The notes beneath the pieces were generated by a model. It searched no databases. It had not been told where the DNA came from and was given only the letters and a program-made list of their open reading frames with translations. Positions 44,601-54,298 of a stretch of 64,000 nt of DNA are shown here, piece by piece. The DNA lies in assembly GCF_024978135.1 (NCBI RefSeq), contig NZ_JANTEZ010000006.1:62001-126000 (forward strand), read 5' to 3'. Within the stretch, counting starts at the first letter, position 1. Every line of letters begins with the position of its first letter. Origin of the DNA: Herbiconiux gentiana (GTDB lineage: Bacteria; Actinomycetota; Actinomycetes; Actinomycetales; Microbacteriaceae). Both the position numbers and the translations under genes were made by a program.

Positions 44601-46511
44601 GTGCCAGAACCCCGTCGCATCGCCCTCGTCTCGCTGCACACGTCCCCGCTCGACGCACCGGGCACGGGCGACGCCGGCGGCATGAACGTGGTGGTCGTGG
44701 GCCTCGCCGACGCGCTCACCGCGGCGGGTCACGACGCGGAGGTGCTCACCCGGGCCAGGTCCGAGGCGGAGGTCGCCGCGACGGAGGCCAGGACGGCGGG
44801 CGGCACGAGGGTCCGCTTCCTCGAGGCGGGGCCCCGGGCATCCGTCGCCAAGGGCGAGCTGCCGGCGCACCTCGGCGCGTTCGGCGAGCGGATGCGCGAG
44901 CTGACGCCGTTCGACCTCGTGCACTCCCACTACTGGCTCTCGGGCGCCGCGGCCCTGCCGGTCGCGCAGGAGTGGGGCGTACCGCACGTGCAGAGCCTGC
45001 ACACCGTGGCGGCGCTGAAGAACGCCCACCTCGCTCCGGGCGACCACCCCGAGCCGGCCGAACGGCTGGCGGTCGAGCGGATGCTCGTGCACGCCTCCGA
45101 GCTCACCCTCGCCCTGAGCGCCGCCGAGCGCGCGGCCGTGCTCGACGCCTACGCTCTCCCCGGCGAGCGGGTGCGCGTGCTCGCGCCGGGTGTGGACACC
45201 TCCCTCTTCCAGCACGCGGCAGCGACCTCCGCCCCCCGCCCCACCCTGCTCGTGCTCGCTCGCGTGCAGCCGTTGAAGGGAATCGACCTGGCCGTCGAGG
45301 CGCTCGCGCTGCTCGGCCCGGAACGCCCCCGCCTCGTGATCGCCGGCGGCACCAGCCCGGGCCATGACGAGTACGCCGAGGCGCTGCGCCGACGCGTGCA
45401 CGAGCTCGGACTCGACGACGACGTCTCCTTCCTCCCGGCGCAGACCCGCGTGCAGACGGCGGCCCTGCTGCGCGAGGCCGCCCTACTGATCGTGCCCTCG
45501 TTCTCGGAGACCTTCGGACTGGTGGCGCTCGAGGCGGCGGCGAGCGGCACCCCGGTCGTCACCACCGGCGCCGGGGGACTGGCCGAATCGGTTCCCGACG
45601 GGGTGAGCGGTGTGCACGTGCGCAGCCGCCGACCCGAGGACTGGGCCGAGGTGATGGGTGGCCTGCTCGCGCAGCCCGGGCAGCTCTCCGCACTCGCCGC
45701 GACGGCGGCACGCTTCGGCCGCGCTCGCGACTGGGCCGAGGCCGCCGCCGACCTCCTCGGGGCGGTCGAGCAGCTCGAGTCCGATCCGACCGCCGTCTTC
45801 GGCGAGCGTCCCGTCTTCCTGCACGCCCATCCCGACGACGAGTCGATCTCGACCGGAGGCACGCTCGCCGCACTGGTGCACGCAGGACGCCGTCCGTCGA
45901 TCCTCACCGGCACCCGCGGCGAACGCGGCGAGGTCGTGCCGGGCGAGCTGCACCCCCTCGAGGGCACCCCGGCGCTGGCGCCCCACCGCGAGGGTGAGCT
46001 GGCCCGGGCACTCGACGAGCTCGGGGGAGTGCCCCAGACATTCCTCGGCGCGTATTCCGATTCCGGAATGGAGTGGGGGGACGACGGCTTCGCGAGGGCG
46101 GCGGCGGATGCTCCCGCCGGGGCCCTGAGCCTGGCTCCGCTCGCCGAGGTGGTCGACGCCGCGGTCGCCGGCATCGAGCGGCTCGCCGTCGGGTCGCCGA
46201 CGAGCGTCGTGAGCTACGACGGGATGGGCGGGTACGGGCATCCCGACCACGTGCGCATGCACGAGACCGCCCGGCTCGTCGCGCTTCACTACGGCGTGCC
46301 TTTCTTCGCGATCGTCGAACCGCGGGTCGACGGCTCCGGCGCCGCCGACGTCGCCATGCCCCTCCTGGGCGAGCCGCTGCGGCGCAAGACGGCGGCGATG
46401 GCCGCCCACGCGACGCAGCTCACCGTCGCGGGCGACCCGCCCCGCTTCACCCTGAGCGGCGGCCAGGTGCACGAGGTGGGCGTCGTCGAGCGGTACCGCC
46501 TGGTCGGCTGA
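44601..46511 (+). CDS. Fusion of MshA-like glycosyltransferase and MshB-like deacetylase (mycothiol synthesis)
   Basis: 636 residues from GTG at 44601 (GTG 44583 is possible). Residues about 1-390 are a GT-B glycosyltransferase of the MshA/GT4 type: HTSPLDAPGTGDAGGMNVVVVGLA near the start (in parts), DLVHSHYWLSG, and the E-x7-E motif SFSETFGLVALEAAASG. Residues about 403-636 are an LmbE/MshB deacetylase: AHPDDES (His410, Asp412, Asp413) and GGYGHPDHVRMHE (His547, His550) are the zinc and base motifs. In mycothiol synthesis MshA joins GlcNAc to inositol phosphate and MshB deacetylates GlcNAc-inositol. ino1 follows 99 bases later, which supports the role. Confidence 0.87.
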   Translation: MPEPRRIALVSLHTSPLDAPGTGDAGGMNVVVVGLADALTAAGHDAEVLTRARSEAEVAATEARTAGGTRVRFLEAGPRASVAKGELPAHLGAFGERMRELTPFDLVHSHYWLSGAAALPVAQEWGVPHVQSLHTVAALKNAHLAPGDHPEPAERLAVERMLVHASELTLALSAAERAAVLDAYALPGERVRVLAPGVDTSLFQHAAATSAPRPTLLVLARVQPLKGIDLAVEALALLGPERPRLVIAGGTSPGHDEYAEALRRRVHELGLDDDVSFLPAQTRVQTAALLREAALLIVPSFSETFGLVALEAAASGTPVVTTGAGGLAESVPDGVSGVHVRSRRPEDWAEVMGGLLAQPGQLSALAATAARFGRARDWAEAAADLLGAVEQLESDPTAVFGERPVFLHAHPDDESISTGGTLAALVHAGRRPSILTGTRGERGEVVPGELHPLEGTPALAPHREGELARALDELGGVPQTFLGAYSDSGMEWGDDGFARAAADAPAGALSLAPLAEVVDAAVAGIERLAVGSPTSVVSYDGMGGYGHPDHVRMHETARLVALHYGVPFFAIVEPRVDGSGAADVAMPLLGEPLRRKTAAMAAHATQLTVAGDPPRFTLSGGQVHEVGVVERYRLVG

Positions 46512-46610
46512 GCGGCGTCGCCGGTGCGCTGCCGGGCCCCGCGCATCCGTCACCCAGCTGATCAGGCATAGGATCGTGGAGTTTTGACACGACGGAAAAG
46601 GGCTGACGGA

Positions 46611-47690
46611 ATGAGCATCAAGGTCGCGATCGCGGGCGTCGGTAACTGCGCGAACTCTCTGATCCAGGGGGTGACGTACTACAAGGACGCTGACGAGACC
46701 GAGTCGGTGCCCGGCCTGATGCACGTGCGCTTCGGCCAGTACCACGTGGGCGACATCGAGTTCGTGGCGGCGTTCGACGTCGATGCGGCCAAGGTGGGCG
46801 TCGACCTGGCCGAGGCGATCTGGGCCAGCGAGAACAACACCCTGAAGTTCGCCGACGTCTCCACGACCGGCGTGACCGTGCAGCGCGGCCCCACCCTCGA
46901 CGGGCTCGGCGAGTACTACGTCGAGATGATCGAGGAGTCCGAGGCGGCTCCCGTCGACGTCGCCGCAGCGCTCCGCGAATCGGGCGCCGACGTGCTCGTC
47001 TGCTACCTGCCCGTGGGTTCGGAGGAGGCCGCGAAGTTCTACGCGCAGGCCGCGCTCGACGCCGGGGTAGGCTTCGTCAACGCGATCCCCGTGTTCATCG
47101 CGTCCGATCCCGAGTGGGCGGCGAAGTTCGTCGAGGCCGGGCTGCCGATCGTGGGCGACGACATCAAGAGCCAGGTCGGCGCCACCATCACGCACCGCGT
47201 GCTGGCCCGCCTGCTCGAGAGCCGGGGCATCCAGCTCGACCACACCTACCAGCTGAACGTCGGCGGCAACATGGACTTCAAGAACATGCTGGAGCGCCGC
47301 CGCCTCAACTCGAAGAAGATCTCGAAAACGCAGTCGGTCACCTCGAACATCGACATCGACCTGCCTGCCGGCGACGTGCACATCGGCCCGAGCGACCACG
47401 TGCCGTGGCTCGACGACCGCAAGTTCGCCTTCGTGCGCCTCGAGGGCCACGGTTTCGGCGGCGCCCCGATGAGCCTGGAGTACAAGCTCGAGGTGTGGGA
47501 CTCGCCCAACTCGGCCGGTGTCATCATCGACGCCGTGCGCGCCGCGAAGGTGGCGCTCGACGCCGGCCTCGGCGGCCCGGTGGAGCCGGCCGCCGCCTAC
47601 TTCATGAAATCGCCGCCGGTGCAGCTGCCCGACGACGTGGCGCGCGCCGACCTCGAGGCGTTCATCGCGAAGAACACGCCTGCGGTCTAG
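46611..47690 (+). CDS. ino1: Inositol-3-phosphate synthase
   Basis: 359 residues, the short actinobacterial form. NAD site [16 protein letters not shown]; substrate region [17 protein letters not shown] and [37 protein letters not shown] (in parts) near the end. It makes inositol-3-phosphate from glucose-6-phosphate, the acceptor for MshA and for phosphatidylinositol. The ATG at 46611 directly follows GACGGA, with GGAAAAGG further upstream. Confidence 0.96.
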   Translation: MSIKVAIAGVGNCANSLIQGVTYYKDADETESVPGLMHVRFGQYHVGDIEFVAAFDVDAAKVGVDLAEAIWASENNTLKFADVSTTGVTVQRGPTLDGLGEYYVEMIEESEAAPVDVAAALRESGADVLVCYLPVGSEEAAKFYAQAALDAGVGFVNAIPVFIASDPEWAAKFVEAGLPIVGDDIKSQVGATITHRVLARLLESRGIQLDHTYQLNVGGNMDFKNMLERRRLNSKKISKTQSVTSNIDIDLPAGDVHIGPSDHVPWLDDRKFAFVRLEGHGFGGAPMSLEYKLEVWDSPNSAGVIIDAVRAAKVALDAGLGGPVEPAAAYFMKSPPVQLPDDVARADLEAFIAKNTPAV

Positions 47691-47696
47691 CGGGAA

Positions 47697-47719
47697 CTGA
47701 CTGAGCGCAGCTCAGTCAG
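47697..47719. terminator. Bidirectional terminator-like hairpin between ino1 and pcnA
   Basis: Perfect ten-base arms CTGACTGAGC/GCTCAGTCAG with a GCA loop span the ends of the convergent genes. A second hairpin (GGGATTGC/GCAATCCC, 47732-47750) lies in the pcnA 3' end. Confidence 0.65.
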
Positions 47720-49178
47720 CACTGGCGTCGCGGGATTGCGATGCAATCCCCCTAGCTCCAGCGTGCCACCAGCTCTCGAGCCGACGGGCGGCTTCCTCCT
47801 CGCCGAGGGGGCCCTCGTCGAGCCGCAGCTCGAGCAGGAACGCCCGGGCCTCACCCACCTCGCGCCCCGGCTTCAGGTTCAGGATGCGCATGATCTGCTC
47901 CCCGTCCAGATCCGGTCGCACCGAGTCGATCTCCTCCTGCGCGGCGAGCGTCGCGATGCGCTCCTCGAGGTCGTCGTAGGCGAAGGCCAGCTGGTCGGCC
48001 TTGCGCCGGTTGCGCGTGGTCACGTCGGCGCGGGTCAGGATGTGCAGGCGCTCCAGCTGGTCGCCCGCATCCCGCACGTAGCGTCGTACGGCGGAGTCGG
48101 TCCACGCCCCGTCGGTGTAGCCGAAGAACCGCAGGTGCAGCTCGATCAGCCGCGACACCGCGGCGATCGTATCGTTGTCGAAGCGCAGCGCCCGCAGCCG
48201 CTTGCGCGCGAGCTTCGACCCGACCACGTCGTGGTGGTGGAACGACACCTGGCCGCCCGGCTCGTTGCGCTTCGTGGACGGCTTGCCGATGTCGTGCAGC
48301 AGCGCGGCCAGTCGCAGCACGAGGTCGGGGGAGTCGAGGCGCCCGCGGGTCTTCTCGAGGTCGATGGCCTGGTCGAGCACGGTGAGGCTGTGCTGGTAGA
48401 CGTCCTTGTGGTGGTGGTGCTCGTCGCTCTCGAGCTGCAGGGCCGGCACCTCGGGGAGCACGAGCTCGGCGAGGCCGCTCTCGACCAGCAGCTCGATGCC
48501 GAGCCGGGGCGCATCCGTCTTCAGCAGCTTCGACAGCTCGTCGTTCACCCGTTCGACCGAGACGATGCCGATCGAGTCCCTCATCTCGCTGATCGCCACC
48601 GCGGTGTCGACCGCGACGGTGAAGCCGAGCTGAGCGGTGAAGCGGATGGCGCGCAGCATGCGCAGCGGGTCGTCGCCGAACGAGACCTCGGGGGCGCCCG
48701 GGGTGCGCAGCACGCCCGCGATGAGGTCGTCCATGCCACCGGAGGGGTCGATCAGCGTGAGCGACGGCAGGCGCAGGGCCATGGCGTTCACCGTGAAGTC
48801 GCGGCGCAGCAGGTCGCCCTCGAGCGAGTCGCCGAACTCGACGGCGGGCTTCCGGGTGGTGTGGTCGTACTGGTCGGAGCGGTAGGTCGTGATCTCGACG
48901 CTCTCCCCGTCGATACGGGCGGCGATCGTGCCGAAGGCGCGACCCACGTCCCACTGCGCCTGGGAGATCGGGGTCACGATCGCGAGGATCTCGTCGGGAC
49001 GGGCATCCGTCGTGAAGTCGAGGTCGGTGATGGGTCGGCCGAGGAAGGCGTCGCGCACCGGCCCGCCGACCAGGGCGAGCTCGTGCCCGGCGGCGTGGAA
49101 GGCGGTGGCGAGCTTCGCCACGGGGCCCTCGCCCGCGAGCGTCGCGAGGAATTCCAGGGACTGCTGAACGGACTGCAC
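47712..49178 (-). CDS. pcnA: CCA-adding tRNA nucleotidyltransferase
   Basis: 488 residues from GTG at 49178. Class II nucleotidyltransferase head: LVGGPVRDAFLGRPITDLDFTTDA, RRDFTVNAMAL and GDDPLRMLRAIRF. An HD domain follows (HHHHKDVYQHSLTVLD, LLHDIGKP). It adds or repairs tRNA 3' CCA, needed here since the tRNA-Gly gene does not encode CCA. Poly(A) polymerase activity is less likely in actinobacteria. Confidence 0.93.
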   Translation of the reverse strand: MQSVQQSLEFLATLAGEGPVAKLATAFHAAGHELALVGGPVRDAFLGRPITDLDFTTDARPDEILAIVTPISQAQWDVGRAFGTIAARIDGESVEITTYRSDQYDHTTRKPAVEFGDSLEGDLLRRDFTVNAMALRLPSLTLIDPSGGMDDLIAGVLRTPGAPEVSFGDDPLRMLRAIRFTAQLGFTVAVDTAVAISEMRDSIGIVSVERVNDELSKLLKTDAPRLGIELLVESGLAELVLPEVPALQLESDEHHHHKDVYQHSLTVLDQAIDLEKTRGRLDSPDLVLRLAALLHDIGKPSTKRNEPGGQVSFHHHDVVGSKLARKRLRALRFDNDTIAAVSRLIELHLRFFGYTDGAWTDSAVRRYVRDAGDQLERLHILTRADVTTRNRRKADQLAFAYDDLEERIATLAAQEEIDSVRPDLDGEQIMRILNLKPGREVGEARAFLLELRLDEGPLGEEEAARRLESWWHAGARGIASQSRDASAD

Positions 49179-49277
49179 CGAGTCATTTTAGCCGCGCGCC
49201 CCGCCCGGCCCTTGCGGTTCCCCGATCTCCCAGGCCGAGCCTCCTAGAATCGGGTCGACGGATGCGAGGCCCACCTC

Positions 49278-51437
49278 GTGCGCCCGTCACGGCCTATGAC
49301 ATCACCTGCGCGTCGACTGAACCGAGTTGCGCCCGCGATCGCAGCCTGCGCGCTGATCGCCGGTGCCGTGTTCGCGACCCCGTTCGGAGCGGCCGCGACC
49401 ACACCCGATCCGTCGCCCTCCGCGAGCGCGGTCCCGGTGCCCACGACGGCGACCGACGCGTCCTCTCCGGTGTCGCTCGCGCTCGCCGCCGGCGGCAACG
49501 GTGTGATCGCCCCTGGTGCCGACCTCACCGTGACCGTCGAGGTGACGGGCGCCTCCGCCGGCGGAACCGTGTCGCTGTCGATCGACGACAGCGCCCTCCG
49601 CACCTCCTCCTCGCTGAGCAGCTGGCTCGACGGCGGCGAAGGGGGATCGCTCGTGGCCCTCGTGACGGTCCCCGCCCCCACCGGAGCGGGGACCGTCACG
49701 CTCACCGTGCCGGCCGCCCAGCTGCCCGCCGGGCTCGGAGGGGCGCACGGTCTCGAAGCGACCCTGACCACGGACGGTTCCGACCCCGTCAGCACCCGCA
49801 GCACGGTCGTCGTCGACGACGGCATCACCTCCCGCGCCGACGTCACCGTGATCGCGCCGATCACCTCGGTCGCCAGCTCCACCGGGCTCATCCAGCCCGC
49901 CGCGCTCGAGGCCTTCACCAACGACACCGGTGTGCTGACGCGGGAGCTCGACGCGGTCGTCGGGCGTCCCGTGACGATCGCGGTCGACCCGCGCATCATC
50001 GTCTCGATCCGCGCACTGGGCTCCACCGCGCCCGACTCGGCGGTCGCCTGGCTGCAGCGCCTCGAGTCGGCCTCGAACCCGGTCATCCCGCTCAGCTACG
50101 GCGACTCCGACCTCTCGGGCGAACGCCAGGCCGGCGCCTCCTCGGCGCTGCAGCCCACCTCCTTCGACTACGCGCTCGACCCGGCCGACTTCACCGACGT
50201 CGATCCCTTGATCGAGCCGACGGCCACACCCACCACGACCGCCCCGGCGACCACCTCACCCACCCCGGCCGCCCCGACCGTGCCCACCCTAGAGCAGCTC
50301 ACCGACTGGGACTACGCCTCGACGACCATCGCCTGGCCGCGCGCCGGTTCGGTCACGGCGGCCGATCTGCCCTTCTTCGCCGCATCCGGCTACTCGGCCA
50401 GCATCGTCGACTCGCAGCAGCTCACCCCCGCGTCGGGCGACGCGGGCGAAGCCGTGCAGGCGGTGGCGACCACCGGGGAGCACACCGTGCTGGCCGCCGA
50501 TCACGCCGTGTCCGAGGCGATCCAGGATGCGGTGGCCGCCACGACCGACACCGCGCGAGGTCAGGCGGTCGGCGAGCTGGCGGCCTCCCTCGCCCTCGCC
50601 GCCGAGACGGGCGGCGGCACGGCCGAGAGCCCCACCCCCGTGCTGGCGGTGCTCGATCGCGCGGCCATGAACCTGAACAGCATCGACCAGGTCGTCTCGA
50701 CCGTGCAGGCGCTGCCGTGGAGCGCCCCGGGCTCCCTCGACGACCTGCTGCAGCGCACGCCGACGCAGACGGTCTCGCTGGTCGACGGGCCGCAGTCCGA
50801 CGAGCGGGTCACCCGCATCGCGAACCTCCTCCTCGGCGGGCAGCAGATCGACGCCTACTCCTCGGTTCTGTCGAACCCGCAGCTGCTCTCGGGTCGGCAC
50901 CGGGCCGATCTGCTCGCGCTGCTGTCGAACTCCTGGGTCGCCAACGAGGGCGGCTGGAGCGTCGCGACGGATTCCTTCAACGAGGAGACCGCGACGACCC
51001 TCAGGGGCGTGCAGATCGTCGAGGGTTCCGACATCAACCTGCTGTCGAGCTCGGCTCCGCTGCCCCTCACCATCAGCAACGAGCTGCCCTACGCCGTCTC
51101 GGTCATCGTGCACGTCACCGCCTCGAACGGGCGGCTGCTGATCGACCAGAACGACGTCGGCGTTGTGGTGGAGGCGAACTCGCGCAAGAGCGCGCAGATC
51201 CCCGTCACGGCGGTGGCGAACGGCTCGGTCACGCTGAGCTTCCAACTGACGAGCTCGAGCGGGGTGCTGATCGCGAACCCGTCGCCGGTCGCGGTGAACG
51301 TCAGCGCCGACTGGGAGACCTGGGGCACCGTGATCTTCGTGGTCGCGCTGGTGCTGCTGTTCGGCGGCGGACTGGCACGCAACATCCTGCGGCGGCGCAA
51401 GGAGCGGCGAGCCCCGTCGGTCGAGGATGCCTCGTGA
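49278..51437 (+). CDS. DUF6049-type exported, membrane-anchored protein
   Basis: 719 residues from GTG at 49278 (GAGG eight bases upstream). A signal segment (APAIAACALIAGAVFATPFGAAA), a Thr/Pro-rich region near 315-340, and a C-terminal helix (GTVIFVVALVLLFGGGLA) followed by RRRKERR: the body is outside. The gene is coupled to murJ by GTGA, as is usual for DUF6049 in actinobacteria, implying a part in wall assembly or lipid II export. Molecular function unknown. Confidence 0.8.
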   Translation: MRPSRPMTSPARRLNRVAPAIAACALIAGAVFATPFGAAATTPDPSPSASAVPVPTTATDASSPVSLALAAGGNGVIAPGADLTVTVEVTGASAGGTVSLSIDDSALRTSSSLSSWLDGGEGGSLVALVTVPAPTGAGTVTLTVPAAQLPAGLGGAHGLEATLTTDGSDPVSTRSTVVVDDGITSRADVTVIAPITSVASSTGLIQPAALEAFTNDTGVLTRELDAVVGRPVTIAVDPRIIVSIRALGSTAPDSAVAWLQRLESASNPVIPLSYGDSDLSGERQAGASSALQPTSFDYALDPADFTDVDPLIEPTATPTTTAPATTSPTPAAPTVPTLEQLTDWDYASTTIAWPRAGSVTAADLPFFAASGYSASIVDSQQLTPASGDAGEAVQAVATTGEHTVLAADHAVSEAIQDAVAATTDTARGQAVGELAASLALAAETGGGTAESPTPVLAVLDRAAMNLNSIDQVVSTVQALPWSAPGSLDDLLQRTPTQTVSLVDGPQSDERVTRIANLLLGGQQIDAYSSVLSNPQLLSGRHRADLLALLSNSWVANEGGWSVATDSFNEETATTLRGVQIVEGSDINLLSSSAPLPLTISNELPYAVSVIVHVTASNGRLLIDQNDVGVVVEANSRKSAQIPVTAVANGSVTLSFQLTSSSGVLIANPSPVAVNVSADWETWGTVIFVVALVLLFGGGLARNILRRRKERRAPSVEDAS

Positions 51438-53059
51438 GCCCGACGAGCATCGGGCGCGCGAGTGCGTTTCTGGCGTCGGGCACGATCGTGTCGCGCGTCA
51501 TGGGCTTCGTCAGGGCGATCATCCTGGCCCAGACCATAGGCGTCGTCGGCAGCGCGAGCGGAGACGCCTTCGCGATCGCCAACCAACTGCCGAACAACAT
51601 CTACGCGATCATCGCCGGAGGCACCCTCTCGGCGGTGCTCGTGCCACAGATCGTGCGCGCCATGCTGCACCACGACGGCGGACGCGGCTACATCAACAAG
51701 CTGCTGACGATCTCGATCGTGATCCTGGGCGTCACGACGCTCGTCGCGACCGTGCTCGCCCCGCTCTTGGTGACCATCTCGGCGCCGAGCTGGAGCGACG
51801 ATCAACGAGCGCTCGGCATCGCCTTCGCGTACTGGTGTCTGCCGCAGATCTTCTTCTACGGGCTCTACACAGTGCTCGGTGAGGTGCTGAACGCCAAGGG
51901 GGTGTTCGGTCCGTTCACCTGGGCGCCGGTGATCAACAACGTCGTGTCCATCGTCGGGCTGGTCGCCTTCATGGCCCTGTTCGGCGTCGACCCCGAGGGG
52001 GAGCGGCTCGTCACCGACTGGGGCCCCGACAAGATCACCCTGCTCGCCGGCTCGACCACGGCTGCGGTCGCCGCCCAGGCGCTGGTGCTGTTCCTGTTCT
52101 GGCGCCGGGCGGGCATCCGCTACCGACCCGACTTCGCCTGGCGCGGCGTCGGGCTGGGAGCCGCGGGCAAGCTCGCCGGCTGGACCTTCGGCATGCTGCT
52201 CGTCAGCCAGGCCGCCGGGCTCGTCGAGACGGCCGTGGCCGCGACGGCGTCGGGGGGAGACAACGCCTCGGTGCTGGCCCTCCAGAACGCCTGGCTGATC
52301 TTCATGCTGCCCCACTCGCTGATCACCGTCTCGCTGGTCACCGCGTACTTCACGAAGATGAGCGGGCACGCCAACCGCGGGGAGATCCCGGAGCTGCGTC
52401 GTGACGTCTCCGCCGCCCTGCGCATCACCCTTTTGTTCATGGTGCTCGGCATGATCGTGTTGATGGTCGCTGCATATCCCTTTGCGAGCATATTTGTCGA
52501 GACCTACGCCCAGACGCAGGCGATGGGCAACCTTCTGATCGGGTTCCTCGTCGGGCTCATCCCGTTCAGCGTGCTCTTCGTGCTGCAGCGGGTGTTCTAC
52601 TCGCTCAGCGACACGAAGACGCCGTTCTTCCTGCAGGTGCTCCAGGCGTCGATCTTCGTGGTGCTGGTGCTGTCGTGCCTGCTGCTTCCGGATGCGCTGG
52701 TGGCGGTCGGCATCGCCGTGTCCCTCTCACTGGCCACCGGTGTGCAGGTCGTCGTGGCCGCCGTGATCATCCGGCGGCGGCTGGGCGGAACCGGGGGAGG
52801 TCGGGTGGCGCGGAGCTTCGTCCGCTTCCTCGTCGCGGCGATCCCGTCCGCGGCGGCGGGGGTGCTCGTCTACCTCGGAATCCAGTCGCTGCTCGGTGAG
52901 ACCTTCCTGACCACCGGCTACGTCACGCCGCTCGTCTCGATGGCCGTCATCGGGGTCGTCATGCTCGCGGTCTACCTGGGGGCGCTGGCCGTCGTGCGAT
53001 CGCCTGAGCTGGCGGATGCGCTGGGGCCCGTTCGGGCTCGGCTGAGCCGCGGGCGCTGA
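51434..53059 (+). CDS. murJ: Lipid II flippase MurJ
   Basis: 541 residues from GTG at 51434 with about fourteen helices of the MOP/MviN family; it opens SIGRASAFLASGTIVSRVMGFVRAI. PLP...QRVFYSLSDTKTPFF is the conserved late region. It flips undecaprenyl-linked peptidoglycan precursor. The long cytoplasmic pseudokinase extension of mycobacterial MviN is absent. Coupled to the DUF6049 gene upstream. Confidence 0.93.
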   Translation: MSPTSIGRASAFLASGTIVSRVMGFVRAIILAQTIGVVGSASGDAFAIANQLPNNIYAIIAGGTLSAVLVPQIVRAMLHHDGGRGYINKLLTISIVILGVTTLVATVLAPLLVTISAPSWSDDQRALGIAFAYWCLPQIFFYGLYTVLGEVLNAKGVFGPFTWAPVINNVVSIVGLVAFMALFGVDPEGERLVTDWGPDKITLLAGSTTAAVAAQALVLFLFWRRAGIRYRPDFAWRGVGLGAAGKLAGWTFGMLLVSQAAGLVETAVAATASGGDNASVLALQNAWLIFMLPHSLITVSLVTAYFTKMSGHANRGEIPELRRDVSAALRITLLFMVLGMIVLMVAAYPFASIFVETYAQTQAMGNLLIGFLVGLIPFSVLFVLQRVFYSLSDTKTPFFLQVLQASIFVVLVLSCLLLPDALVAVGIAVSLSLATGVQVVVAAVIIRRRLGGTGGGRVARSFVRFLVAAIPSAAAGVLVYLGIQSLLGETFLTTGYVTPLVSMAVIGVVMLAVYLGALAVVRSPELADALGPVRARLSRGR

Positions 53060-53068
53060 GCCCGTCGG

Positions 53069-53145
53069 CCGCTCGGCTGGGTCGCCCGCCGCTCGGTGGG
53101 GTCGCCTGGCCGCTCGGTGGGGCCGCCGGCCGCTCGGTGAGGCGC
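53069..53145. repeat. Imperfect 20/21-bp tandem repeat after murJ
   Basis: Four copies of a CCGCTCGGTGGGGTCGCC-like unit start at 53069, 53089, 53110 and 53130. The array fills most of the gap between the murJ stop and the trxB leader. Confidence 0.75.
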
Positions 53146-53265
53146 TGCTGAGAGCCCGCTCAGCGCCCCGCACCCGCGGAATACCGCGCGGATAGGATGT
53201 GTTGTACCGGTCAGCGCCGCACGCCACCGGTGTGCCCCGCGACCATCCTCACAGGAGACAACGAC

Positions 53266-54228
53266 ATGCGCGAGATCATCATCATCGGCTCCGGCCCCGC
53301 CGGATTCACGGCTGCGATCTACGCCGCCCGGGCGGGCCTGAAGCCCCTCCTCCTCGCCTCGAGCGTCGAGGCCGGCGGCGAGCTGATGAACACCACCGAG
53401 GTCGAGAACTTCCCCGGCTTCCCCGAGGGCATCCAGGGCCCCGAGCTGATGCTCAAGCTGCAGGAGCAGGCCGAGAAGTTCGGCACCGAGGTCGTCCTCG
53501 ACGACGTCACCGCCGTTCACCTCGCCGGTGACGTGAAGTCGGTCGAGACCGGCTACAGCGGAACCTTCGAGGCGCGCTCGGTGATCTTCGCGACCGGCTC
53601 GGCCTACCGCAAGCTCGGCCTGCACGACGAGGAGCGGCTGTCCGGCCGTGGGGTCTCGTGGTGCGCCACCTGCGACGGCTTCTTCTTCAAGACCAAGACC
53701 ATCGCGGTCGTCGGTGGCGGCGACTCGGCGATGGAGGAGGCCACCTTCCTCACCCGCTTCGCCGAGAAGGTCTACCTGGTGCACCGCAAGGACTCCCTGC
53801 GGGCCTCGAAGATCATGCAGGAGCGGGCGTTCGCCAACGACAAGATCGAATTCGTCTGGAACTCCGAAGTCGTCGGCATCCAGGGTGAGAACGCCGTCGA
53901 GGGCCTGCAGCTGCGCAACACCGTCGACGGCTCCACCTCCCAGCTGCCGGTGCAGGGTCTGTTCGTTGCGATCGGCAACGACCCGCGGGTGCACCTCGTG
54001 CACGGCCAGCTCGACCTGACCGCCGAGGGCACCATCGCCGTCGAGGGCCGCTCGTCGATGACCAATCTCCCCGGGGTGTTCGCCGCCGGCGACGTCATCG
54101 ACCCGCACTACCGCCAGGCCGTCACCGCGGCGGCGTCCGGAACGGTCGCGGCGCTCGACGCCGAGGCATTCCTCGCCGCGCTCGACCAGGCCGAGGCCGA
54201 GGCGAGCGATCTCGTCACCGCTTCCTAG
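53266..54228 (+). CDS. trxB: Thioredoxin reductase
   Basis: 320 residues. FAD site IIIGSGPAGFTAAIYAARAG, redox disulfide WCATCDG (CxxC), NADPH site VVGGGDSAMEEATFL, and GVFAAGDVIDPHYRQAVTAA at the end. It reduces the thioredoxin encoded 70 bases downstream. The ATG at 53266 is preceded by AGGAG; the frame upstream is not needed. Confidence 0.97.
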   Translation: MREIIIIGSGPAGFTAAIYAARAGLKPLLLASSVEAGGELMNTTEVENFPGFPEGIQGPELMLKLQEQAEKFGTEVVLDDVTAVHLAGDVKSVETGYSGTFEARSVIFATGSAYRKLGLHDEERLSGRGVSWCATCDGFFFKTKTIAVVGGGDSAMEEATFLTRFAEKVYLVHRKDSLRASKIMQERAFANDKIEFVWNSEVVGIQGENAVEGLQLRNTVDGSTSQLPVQGLFVAIGNDPRVHLVHGQLDLTAEGTIAVEGRSSMTNLPGVFAAGDVIDPHYRQAVTAAASGTVAALDAEAFLAALDQAEAEASDLVTAS

Positions 54229-54298
54229 CATCCGCCCCGTGCCCGCCGTAGATCGCGGCCCGCACCCGGAACCCACCAACCTCACGAAAGAAGGAACA

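Noticed and set aside
53069-53145. CRISPR-like array after murJ
   Set aside because: Units are directly adjacent without unique spacers and no cas genes are present, so it is a simple tandem repeat.
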